Assembly (NCBI GenBank): GCA_046091905.1
Contig: JBJTCN010000072.1
Span: 1 to 9,216 of the forward strand
DNA length: 9,216 nt
Source: ZLKRG08 sp046091905
Lineage (GTDB): Bacteria; Actinomycetota; Actinomycetes; Nanopelagicales; Nanopelagicaceae
Direction: 5' to 3'
Shown here: positions 1 through 6,278 of the stretch, piece by piece
Layout of the letters: each line of letters begins with the position of its first letter
Numbering within the stretch: the stretch's first letter is position 1
Made by a program: the position numbers and the translations under genes
The notes under the pieces: generated by a model
Told to the model about the DNA's origin: nothing
The model's database searches: none
What the model saw: the letters and a program-made list of their open reading frames with translations, nothing else

Positions 1-285
1 ATCTTGAATCCGGTTGCTCTTTGGCGCTTTAAATTTAACTGCGCCTATGCGCCCTCTAACTGTGGCAGCTGATGCGAGCGCTACTAGAAATCCAGCTACC
101 CCAAGAAGGGCGAAGTTAGCGATGACACCAGCGAGAATTAGACCAAGGCCAAGGAGTACCCCAAGCACATTGAGCACAATATTTGGGCGATTTTTACCCA
201 TAGAGGCCACCAGGCGTGGATCTTCAGCGGTTAGCGCTGCCTCCATCTCCTCGATGATCTTCTTCTCGCGGTCAGTCAATCCCAT
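1..285 (-). CDS. DUF3040 family membrane protein (partial, 3' end beyond window)
   Basis: The reading frame opens with ATG at 285-283 and stays open to the window edge (95 codons). The N-terminus MGLTDREKKIIEEMEAAL, followed by AEDPRLVASM (residues 20-29), is the acidic amphipathic helix typical of the actinobacterial DUF3040 family. Two hydrophobic stretches follow at about residues 36-53 and 55-72, probably a membrane hairpin, and then a basic tail. The family has no established biochemical role, and I assign none. It starts 9 nt after the dinB stop codon and has no Shine-Dalgarno sequence (the upstream bases read TTCTCCCT), so it is probably translated by coupling and co-transcribed as the last visible gene of the SOS-controlled operon. 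Family assignment is fairly sure; the length is unknown because the C-terminus is missing. Confidence 0.8.
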   Translation of the reverse strand, partial: MGLTDREKKIIEEMEAALTAEDPRLVASMGKNRPNIVLNVLGVLLGLGLILAGVIANFALLGVAGFLVALASAATVRGRIGAVKFKAPKSNRIQD

Positions 286-294
286 AGGGAGAAT

Positions 295-1458
295 TTACTC
301 CGACTTTTTTCTTTTATACAAACGGGCAGGTCGCACCGCTTTCTCACCAAAGCGCGCCGCCGCCTTATCTATAGCGCTCTCGGCCTCACGCCAACCCTTC
401 TCGCGCTGGCCAAGCATCAACTGCTCCGGGGCATCATCCTTGAAGTTAGATAGCGAGACGCCAACTAAACGTAACCGAGCGCGATCTAGCTTTAAAGCCA
501 AATATAAATCCTTTACCACCTGATAAATCTCGTGGGTTGAGCTAATTGGTAGCGGCAAAGTTTTAGATCTGGTGATTGTTTTAAAATCTGCAAAGCGCAC
601 TGTGATGCTGATGGTCTTAGCAAATAAATTTCGATTGCGAAGTCTGGTGCTAGCGCGTTCGGTTAACTTTAAATATTCACGCAAAATCGCTTCTGGATCA
701 TCCATGTCATATGAGAACGTTTCATTTGCGCCTATTGATTGTTCGGGATCATCAACCACTACGGTGCGGTAATCACGTCCCCAAGAGAGCTCATATAAGT
801 GTTCGCCAGTAGCATCTCCTAACGCCCGCTTTAAAGTATCAAGTGGAGTATTGGCGATATCTTTAATTTGATGTAAACCTAAACGCTGCAAGGACTCTGC
901 AGTTTTTGGCCCCACCCCCCATAAATCACTAACTGGCAGTGGATGTAAAAAGCTAAGTACGCGATCATCGGGAATTTCAAGCAACCCATTTGGCTTGCAA
1001 TGGCCAGAGGCTAATTTTGCAATAAATTTATTAGATGCAATTCCTACCGAACAGGTGATGCCACACTCTTGGTGGACTCGCTTTCGGATAGCTTGGCCGA
1101 TTTCACGTGGCGTGCCCAGCAACTTTTGTGCACCTGTGATATCCATAAATGCTTCATCTAACGAAAGCGGTTCGACTAAAGGTGTAAATGATTCAAAGAT
1201 CTCCATCACTTTTGCTGAGATTTCAGAGTATCTATGGTGATCTGGAGAGACAAAGATGGCATTAGGCGCCATACGTTTTGCGCGACCAACTGGCATCGCA
1301 GCCCGGATTCCAAATTTTCGCGCGGCGTAATTTGCACTTAAAACTACTCCGCGAATTCCGGCGCCCACCACGACTGCTTTCCCGCGTAATGAAGGGTCAT
1401 CTAATTCCGCAACTGATGCATAGAACGCATCCATATCGCAATGAATTATGGTCGTCAT
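295..1458 (-). CDS. dinB: DNA polymerase IV (Y-family translesion polymerase DinB)
   Basis: This 387-residue protein has the usual length for Pol IV, which copies past damaged template bases using the sliding clamp. The N-terminus IIHCDMDAFYASV carries catalytic D8. The second catalytic pair, D101-E102, lies in PLSLDEAFMDITG. The segment TCSVGIASNKFIAKLAS (135-151) is the conserved palm/dNTP region. A helix-hairpin-helix sits at about 177-200 (WGVGPKTAESLQRLG), and the little-finger domain covers about 240-340. QLMLG at 346-350 matches the clamp-binding pentapeptide type, and the tail KGWREAE...RPARL is typical of actinobacterial DinB. All catalytic acids are present, so this is an active polymerase rather than an ImuB-type pseudo-polymerase. 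The ATG shares one base with the stop of the upstream dnaE2-like gene (TAATG), and there is no clear ribosome-binding site, which suggests translational coupling. Expression should follow the LexA-controlled promoter near 4900. Confidence 0.95.
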   Translation of the reverse strand: MTTIIHCDMDAFYASVAELDDPSLRGKAVVVGAGIRGVVLSANYAARKFGIRAAMPVGRAKRMAPNAIFVSPDHHRYSEISAKVMEIFESFTPLVEPLSLDEAFMDITGAQKLLGTPREIGQAIRKRVHQECGITCSVGIASNKFIAKLASGHCKPNGLLEIPDDRVLSFLHPLPVSDLWGVGPKTAESLQRLGLHQIKDIANTPLDTLKRALGDATGEHLYELSWGRDYRTVVVDDPEQSIGANETFSYDMDDPEAILREYLKLTERASTRLRNRNLFAKTISITVRFADFKTITRSKTLPLPISSTHEIYQVVKDLYLALKLDRARLRLVGVSLSNFKDDAPEQLMLGQREKGWREAESAIDKAAARFGEKAVRPARLYKRKKSE

Positions 1459-4400
1459 TAGGCGAGATTACTTTTCTTCTGGATAAAACTTTCATAAGCA
1501 GCGCTTAAATCCCAGGCCCCAGTGGCGCGGATAGAGATGCCTTTAGGGCCAGTACGGCGCACTATGCCACGTACTAAAAGTAGCTGCGATGAGAAAAGAG
1601 TCTGCGCAAACTCTTCGTGAGTGTCGGTAAAGAAGGTGGCATCGCTACAACCAAAACCATCATCAATTGATAAGAAGATGACGCGCTTACCTGAACGAAC
1701 TGGCGGTTGCTGCAGCGCCACCTTTACCCCTGCAACCAGCACGCTAGAGCCAGAGCGTTGCTTAAGTAAATCCGAAGATTTAACAGCGCCAATTGCATTT
1801 AAGAATTTGCCATAGAAGCTCAACATATGTGAAGTAACTTCCATGCCTAAAGTTTCAATCTCGGTCTGTACCTTTTCGGCTAGATTTAAATCTGATAATC
1901 CACTTGGTTTTAAATCTGGTGCTTTAAAACCAAAGGTCAGCTGGGCTCCTGGCAGTGCGGCTGCTGGAGAACGATTTATATCTGCAAGATGAAGTAATAA
2001 GTCTCTGCGGTTAATGTTATGCAGCAAATCAAAAGCACCGACCATAATTAACTTCTCTGTAACCGGAAGCGAAGCACCCGCGCGACGGACGAAATCTGTT
2101 AAATCCAAATAGGGTTGCGCACGAACAATATTGGCAGCTTCAGAGTCAGAGATACCGGAAATATCGCTAAGTGCCAATCTGATTCCATTTCCTTCAACTT
2201 TATAAACTACATCCGATTTATTTACATCAACTGGCAGCACCGCAATCTCCATCTGTCTGGCTTCATCCAGAATCAATCGCTTGGGGTACATACCTGGATC
2301 ATGAGTTAAGAGCCCGGCAATAAAAGCCGCTGGATGGTGAGTTTTTAGCCAAGCGGATTGATAGGTAGGAAGTGCAAAGGCGGCGGCGTGCGCTTTACAG
2401 AAACCAAAGGAGGCAAAGGCGCGCAGCACATTCCAAATTTCATCAACTACAGCTTTTGGATATTTAGCAGCGCGTTCGTAGAACCAATCACAGATCTCTT
2501 GCTGCTTTGAAAAATCTCCAAGTTCGCGACGCTTCTCATCAGCTTCGGCATAGGAAATCCCAGTCATGATTGAGATGATTTGAATAACCTGTTCGTGAAA
2601 TACCACCACCCCTTGCGTCTGGGCTAAAACCCCATGTAAATCAGGGTGAATTAACTGCGCGGGTTTAAATCCATGGCGCGCATTTAAAAATGGCGTAATC
2701 ATGTCGCTTTTAACTGGCCCTGGTCTAAAGAGCGAGATATCAATAATTAAATCTTCAAAAGAATTAGGTTGTAACTTGCCAACTAATTCGCGCTGACCAG
2801 GTGATTCGATTTGAAATAAGCCAATGGTGCGAGTGGTTTGAATTAATTTATAGGTAGCTACATCATCAAGCGGAACAGCTTCGATATCCAGCGCTCTGCC
2901 TTCAGTACGTTGGACCTCTTTTACTGCATATGCGATTGCAGACTGCATACGTACACCCAAAATATCTAGCTTTAATAACCCTATGGCTTCGACATCATCT
3001 TTATCGAATTCGACCATCGAGTAGCCACTGGCATTAATTAACATCGGGGTGCGATCCGGTAAGGTGCTATTGCTAAGTACTACCGCACATGGATGCATCG
3101 CCAAATTGCGCGGTAAGCCATCCAGACGTTCGGCTAATTTAATTGCCGTCGCAGCAAGCGGGGTATTGATATTCAAGTTGCGCAGCTCTGGCAGACTTTC
3201 TAAAGCTTTAGAGATATTGCGGGCGCGAATATGCGGCAGGCTTTTTGCAATCAGATCAATTTCAGATTGCGACATTCCAAGAGCGGCCCCAGTATCACGA
3301 ATTGCATGGCGCGCTCTATAAGTTTCGAGCATCGCAACGGTTGCAGTCCGATGCTGATATTTCTTAAAAACTAAATCATAAATCTCTAGTCGCCGAGCAG
3401 ATTCGACATCAATATCAATATCTGGCAGTGCGCGGCGAAGCGGCGAACAGAAACGTTCCATTAATAAGCCGTACCGAATTGGATCTACGCCAGAAATACC
3501 AAGTAAGTGGCAGATCAAAGAGCCGGCACCGCTACCCCGAGCTGCCACGCGGATACCCGCACCGCGCGCCATATCCGCCACATCTGCAACGGTTAAGAAA
3601 TAACTTTCATAACCAAGCGTTGCTACCGTTGCTAATTCATCATCTAAACGCGCGCGAGCTTTTGCTAAATCATCACTGCTGGAATAGCGCCAATTAAGCC
3701 CTAATTCGCAGCGATTTCGAAGTAGCGCCCGCATCTCTTTGTAATTACTGACGCCCACTACCTCTGGTTCGGGTAATTCAATGCCGCCAAGTCCAAATTC
3801 TTGTGGCGACAAGATGCAACGTTCGGTAATGCGCTGCGTTGTGCGCAGTAGCGCTCTGCCATTTCTTTCACCAGCAGCACGCGAAATTTCATCGGCTAAT
3901 TCGCGCATAGCTTGATTGCTCTTTAGATACGCCTCATTGTTTGCACGTTCGACATGGCGCTTATGTAGTGGCACCAATTTGCGCGAAGCATCCAAAATAT
4001 CTGCAATCGGGCCATCGGTAGCATCAAGCATGCGAACCCCGTTGGTAATTACTGCCGGCAGGTCATGATCGCGAGCGAAGCCCAGCATCCGACCAGCATG
4101 ACCGGTAGAGCGTGGCCCATCCCCTGGCGCTAAATGGGATACACATTCAATAACTGAATCTGCAAAATATGGCCGGTATTTATTAAATACTTGAAGTGCT
4201 TGGTCTGGCCGATATTTGGTAATTAAATTTGCAATCTCTGAATCCGGTCCATGAAGCAGAATTAAATTGCTGGTGTATTCAGTAAGTGCTTTAATTTTTT
4301 CGATGTGCAGAGTTGGCGGATTACGATCAGGGCGAAGCGCGGACATCAAGCGACAGAGCGAGCGCCAGCCGCCATCAGATTGCGCAAGTAAAGTAACACG

Positions 4401-4613
4401 AAAGTTTTCTAGTTGTAAGTTGACGCCAACAATTGGTGCAATTCCAAAATCTTTAGCTGCCCGCACAAAACGAATCACGCCAGCTAGAGAATCGCGATCA
4501 GTGATCGCGAGCGCTGGTGCGCCAAATTGCGCAGCTCGTGCAATTAAATCCTGCGGTTGTGTGGTGCCATATTTAAAAGAGAATGCACTGGCACATGAGA
4601 GATGGCTAAACAT
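1458..4613 (-). CDS. dnaE2: Error-prone DNA polymerase III alpha subunit (DnaE2/ImuC type)
   Basis: A 1051-residue C-family polymerase, about 100 residues shorter than a housekeeping DnaE1 and in the DnaE2 size range. An N-terminal PHP domain spans about 1-210. The palm carries PDIDID at 397-402 (catalytic D398, D400) and the third acid D550 in GLLKLDILG. The fingers include SLFRPGPVK (628-635) and the conserved QGVVVFHEQ and FASFGFCKAHAAAFA segments. Helix-hairpin-helix modules lie at about 815-870, a likely clamp-binding peptide QLTFGF at 891-896, and an OB fold at about 955-1035. It resembles the second DnaE of Streptomyces (beginning FTHLHTVSGFSL..., from memory) more than the mycobacterial one. 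PHP metal ligands look lost: HLS replaces HLH at 4-6 and TDR replaces TDH at 38-40, so no PHP nuclease activity is expected. ATG at 4613 gives the family-typical N-terminus. It lies 3 nt after the DUF6504 gene and overlaps dinB by one base. Confidence 0.9.
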   Translation of the reverse strand: MFSHLSCASAFSFKYGTTQPQDLIARAAQFGAPALAITDRDSLAGVIRFVRAAKDFGIAPIVGVNLQLENFRVTLLAQSDGGWRSLCRLMSALRPDRNPPTLHIEKIKALTEYTSNLILLHGPDSEIANLITKYRPDQALQVFNKYRPYFADSVIECVSHLAPGDGPRSTGHAGRMLGFARDHDLPAVITNGVRMLDATDGPIADILDASRKLVPLHKRHVERANNEAYLKSNQAMRELADEISRAAGERNGRALLRTTQRITERCILSPQEFGLGGIELPEPEVVGVSNYKEMRALLRNRCELGLNWRYSSSDDLAKARARLDDELATVATLGYESYFLTVADVADMARGAGIRVAARGSGAGSLICHLLGISGVDPIRYGLLMERFCSPLRRALPDIDIDVESARRLEIYDLVFKKYQHRTATVAMLETYRARHAIRDTGAALGMSQSEIDLIAKSLPHIRARNISKALESLPELRNLNINTPLAATAIKLAERLDGLPRNLAMHPCAVVLSNSTLPDRTPMLINASGYSMVEFDKDDVEAIGLLKLDILGVRMQSAIAYAVKEVQRTEGRALDIEAVPLDDVATYKLIQTTRTIGLFQIESPGQRELVGKLQPNSFEDLIIDISLFRPGPVKSDMITPFLNARHGFKPAQLIHPDLHGVLAQTQGVVVFHEQVIQIISIMTGISYAEADEKRRELGDFSKQQEICDWFYERAAKYPKAVVDEIWNVLRAFASFGFCKAHAAAFALPTYQSAWLKTHHPAAFIAGLLTHDPGMYPKRLILDEARQMEIAVLPVDVNKSDVVYKVEGNGIRLALSDISGISDSEAANIVRAQPYLDLTDFVRRAGASLPVTEKLIMVGAFDLLHNINRRDLLLHLADINRSPAAALPGAQLTFGFKAPDLKPSGLSDLNLAEKVQTEIETLGMEVTSHMLSFYGKFLNAIGAVKSSDLLKQRSGSSVLVAGVKVALQQPPVRSGKRVIFLSIDDGFGCSDATFFTDTHEEFAQTLFSSQLLLVRGIVRRTGPKGISIRATGAWDLSAAYESFIQKKSNLA
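4492..4510. repeat. 19-nt perfect palindrome inside dnaE2
   Basis: TCGCGATCA-g-TGATCGCGA has two perfect 9-nt arms around a single central base. It lies inside the coding region for the PHP domain and encodes the residues AITDRDS. No function is known to me. It could simply reflect the codons used there, or a protein-binding site within the gene. Confidence 0.5.
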
Positions 4614-4616
4614 TGC

Positions 4617-4889
4617 TTATACGATTCGAATCAACCACTTACCTGTCGCTTCATCGCGTTCTAGTTCAAAAGTTGCAACTGCCCCAATAGGCGCTGCCTC
4701 CACGCGCCAGATTGCGCGGGCATTATCGTCAGGTAATTCATTGGGGCGATAGATGCCATCACTAATGCGATTCCACCACCCGCCTGCTTCACACCATCTA
4801 TTTAGCACGCTGTGGATACGGAAACGTTTTCCACGGTAGGTGAACTCCATGGGGGTGCTTCCGTCGGTAGTAACTGGTAATTCGAACAT
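4617..4889 (-). CDS. DUF6504 family protein, first gene of SOS-controlled polymerase operon
   Basis: A 90-residue soluble protein with no signal peptide or membrane segment. Recognisable features are FTYRGKRFRIHSVLNRWCE (about 16-34), the WW pair at 38-39, AIWRVEA (59-65) and a C-terminal strand ending in WLIRIV. This is the layout of the small actinobacterial DUF6504 proteins, which I recall being annotated beside Y-family polymerases and the second DnaE. Biochemical function is unknown. Position and co-regulation suggest an accessory factor in mutagenic repair, by analogy with ImuA', but no ImuA'/RecA-like motif is present. The ATG at 4889-4887 is the first possible start after an in-frame TGA seven codons upstream; there is no Shine-Dalgarno sequence, and this codon lies within the LexA box. 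With the -10 element 8 nt upstream, the mRNA is probably leaderless. A later Met14 is a possible but less likely start. Confidence 0.82.
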   Translation of the reverse strand: MFELPVTTDGSTPMEFTYRGKRFRIHSVLNRWCEAGGWWNRISDGIYRPNELPDDNARAIWRVEAAPIGAVATFELERDEATGKWLIRIV

Positions 4890-4897
4890 TTGTTCGA
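4882..4897. promoter_or_regulatory. LexA operator (SOS box), perfect consensus
   Basis: TCGAAC-ATTT-GTTCGA matches exactly the actinobacterial SOS box TCGAAC-N4-GTTCGA; the arms extend to seven bases each (4881-4898). It starts immediately downstream of the -10 hexamer, covers the expected transcription start and includes the ATG of the DUF6504 gene (4889-4887). LexA bound here would block initiation. DNA damage should therefore induce the whole DUF6504-dnaE2-dinB-DUF3040 operon. Confidence 0.93.
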
Positions 4898-4927
4898 AAT
4901 CTAGAGGTCAGGTACGACATCAGTCAA
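4898..4927 (-). promoter_or_regulatory. Sigma70-type promoter of the SOS operon
   Basis: On the minus strand a -35 element TTGACT (4927-4922; five of six consensus bases) is separated by 18 nt from a -10 element TAGATT (4903-4898; fits TANNNT). The expected start of transcription, 7-9 nt downstream, falls at 4891-4889, at or within two bases of the A of the DUF6504 start codon. This implies a leaderless transcript. The position is directly next to the LexA box. Confidence 0.8.
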
Positions 4928-4969
4928 GGAAGGATCCCTGGGCTCGGACAACACGCCCTAACTAAGCGG

Positions 4970-4975
4970 TAATAT
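4970..4975 (+). promoter_or_regulatory. Probable -10 element of the doxX-like gene
   Basis: TAATAT fits the TANNNT -10 pattern and would start transcription around 4982-4984, inside the inverted repeat that follows. Only a weak -35 candidate is present (CGGACA at 4945-4950, 19 nt spacing). The resulting 5' untranslated region would be about 65 nt. Assigned from motif and position only. Confidence 0.5.
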
Positions 4976-4992
4976 AGTTGAACTTTCAACTA
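4975..4992. promoter_or_regulatory. 18-nt inverted repeat, probable repressor operator (MarR-like)
   Basis: TAGTTGAA-CT-TTCAACTA has two perfect 8-nt arms around a 2-nt centre. It overlaps the last base of the -10 candidate and the expected transcription start of the doxX-like gene, which is the classic place for a repressor. Size and AT-rich symmetrical layout resemble operators of winged-helix dimers such as MarR-family redox regulators. No regulator gene is visible in the window, so the protein that binds it is unknown. Confidence 0.65.
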
Positions 4993-5036
4993 CTGCTACC
5001 CTGCTCAGAGTAAGAGCTCCACAAATAAAACAACTC

Positions 5037-5042
5037 AAGGGG
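5037..5042 (+). promoter_or_regulatory. Ribosome-binding site deciding a TTG start
   Basis: AAGGGG lies 6 nt upstream of TTG at 5049-5051. It is the only convincing Shine-Dalgarno sequence at a start codon in the window and supports the TTG start of the DoxX-family protein. Confidence 0.7.
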
Positions 5043-5048
5043 TAACAA

Positions 5049-5456
5049 TTGAACGTAGTTCTAGCAATCGGCCAAATCCTATTTGCGCTTATCTTTATCA
5101 ATTCAGGTATCAGCCACTTAACCAAGCTCGATGCAATGACCGGCTATGCAAAGTACAAGAAGGTACCTGCAGCCAAGCTCTCTGTAATCGTCTCAGGTTT
5201 AATGATTCTAGTTGGCGGTATTTTCGTAGCGCTGGGTATCTACGCAGATCTAGGTGCGCTACTTATCGCAATCTTCCTAATCCCGACTGCATTTATGATG
5301 CATAACTTCTGGAAGGAAACTGATCCAACAGCAAAGATGAATGAAACAATCGGATTCTTCAAGGATCTATCTCTAGCTGGCGCAGCGCTAATCATTTACG
5401 CGCTAGTTTCAGGTGGCGCAGAACTTGGAATTAACATCACCGGTTCATTCTTCTAA
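5049..5456 (+). CDS. DoxX family integral membrane protein
   Basis: A 135-residue protein with four predicted membrane segments (about 3-21, 44-64, 66-85, 108-126) and the DoxX signature: an N-terminal helix followed by SGISHL, then MMHNFWKETDPT and a helix-capping FFKDLSLAGAALII. DoxX proteins are small quinone- or redox-linked membrane proteins; in mycobacteria a DoxX protein takes part in a membrane oxidoreductase complex for oxidative stress. The exact partner here is unknown. Translation starts at TTG 5049, supported by AAGGGG six bases upstream. The gene stands alone between its own promoter with a palindromic operator and an intrinsic terminator. All eight lysines use AAG and 13 of 17 isoleucines use ATC, unlike the adjacent permease gene (9 of 11 lysines AAA), which suggests selection for high expression. 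Confidence 0.88.
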   Translation: MNVVLAIGQILFALIFINSGISHLTKLDAMTGYAKYKKVPAAKLSVIVSGLMILVGGIFVALGIYADLGALLIAIFLIPTAFMMHNFWKETDPTAKMNETIGFFKDLSLAGAALIIYALVSGGAELGINITGSFF

Positions 5457-5469
5457 ATCAAGAAATTAC

Positions 5470-5508
5470 AAAACACCCCTAGCTAAATGGTTAGGGGTGT
5501 TTTTCTTT
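5470..5508 (+). terminator. Rho-independent terminator after the doxX-like gene
   Basis: AAAACACCCCTA (5470-5481) pairs perfectly with TAGGGGTGTTTT (5492-5503). Further weak pairs in between close a small loop around AAAT, and a T-rich stretch (TTTTTCTTT) follows. The hairpin starts 14 nt after the stop codon. It should separate the transcript from that of the downstream permease, although read-through cannot be excluded. Confidence 0.92.
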
Positions 5509-5522
5509 GCCAAGATATCTAA

Positions 5523-6278
5523 GTGGAGATAACGGTAGAGCTTCTAGCTGCGCTAATTGCAGGATGTGCAATTGGATCCGTACTTGGTTTTGTGGGAGCC
5601 GGCGGTGCGATGCTCACGGTTCCAATTTTGGTTTACGGATTTAACTACCCGCCACATCAAGCTTCGGTCGCCGCAATTGCGGTGGTGATTGTGGCAGCTG
5701 CTTCCGGGTTATACCCAAGAATAAAAAGCGGCGAAGTTTTAATTAAAGAGGCCTTGATAATTAGCAGTATCGGCGCATTTGCCAATATCGCCTCAGCCCA
5801 ATTAGTTAAAAATATCAGCGATGAAGTTTTGATAACTGGTTTTAGCGCAGTAATAATTTTTGCCGGGCTAACGATGCTAAGAAAACCAGTGCAGGCTCAC
5901 GAAAAACCAATTCCCCTGCCAACCTTGATTGCGCTTTCGCTAGTGATTGGTTCATTAACTGGGCTTTTTGGAATTGGTGGTGGATTTTTAGCGATTCCCG
6001 TATTGGTACTTGCCTTTAATACTCCACAGAACAAGGCTGCCGGAACTTCCCTCTTGATCATTGTTTTGAATAGCTGCATCGCGCTACTTGCGCACAAATC
6101 GGCATGGCCAGAAATTAACTGGCAGGTACCTATCTACATGGCCCTAAGCGCAGTTTTAATCGGAAATTTAGCAGGCAAGAAATCTGCCAAAACTAGCCCG
6201 GACTTACTTCGTAAATCATTTGCGCTACTGCTTTTTTCAATTGCCGCATTTACGATCTTTGAAACCTGGTTTATTTAA
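5523..6278 (+). CDS. TauE/SafE family permease (sulfite/organosulfonate exporter-like)
   Basis: A 251-residue, very hydrophobic protein with about eight membrane segments and the duplicated TauE layout. The first repeat has GFVGAGGAMLTVPILV (22-37) and the second has GLFGIGGGFLAIPVLV (147-162), each followed by a helix rich in small residues. Family members are proposed to move sulfite, sulfoacetate or similar anions across the cytoplasmic membrane; the substrate here cannot be read from the sequence. The GTG at 5523 follows directly after an in-frame TAA, so no upstream start is possible. No clear Shine-Dalgarno sequence or promoter is visible, and a terminator separates it from the doxX-like gene. 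Nearby DoxX (a family named for a sulfur-oxidation subunit) makes a link to sulfur or thiol metabolism possible but unproven. The 3' end overlaps that of the convergent MFS gene by 8 nt. Confidence 0.88.
   Translation: MEITVELLAALIAGCAIGSVLGFVGAGGAMLTVPILVYGFNYPPHQASVAAIAVVIVAAASGLYPRIKSGEVLIKEALIISSIGAFANIASAQLVKNISDEVLITGFSAVIIFAGLTMLRKPVQAHEKPIPLPTLIALSLVIGSLTGLFGIGGGFLAIPVLVLAFNTPQNKAAGTSLLIIVLNSCIALLAHKSAWPEINWQVPIYMALSAVLIGNLAGKKSAKTSPDLLRKSFALLLFSIAAFTIFETWFI

Noticed and set aside
14..523. Open plus-strand frame of 169 codons
   Set aside because: It runs antisense to DUF3040 and dinB, both with clear family motifs. Its sequence is low-complexity, rich in Arg/Ser/Pro, and shows no family signature.
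4623..4632. GATTCGAATC palindrome as a second LexA site
   Set aside because: It lies in the last codons of DUF6504, lacks the N4 spacer and the TCGAAC/GTTCGA half-sites, and is short enough to arise by chance.
4267..4752. Open plus-strand frame of 161 codons
   Set aside because: It is antisense to the dnaE2 5' end and DUF6504, both well supported; composition is typical of a shadow frame.
4958..5048. Riboswitch or small RNA in the doxX-like 5' leader
   Set aside because: Apart from the operator palindrome I see no extended stem structure or known aptamer pattern in this roughly 65-nt leader.
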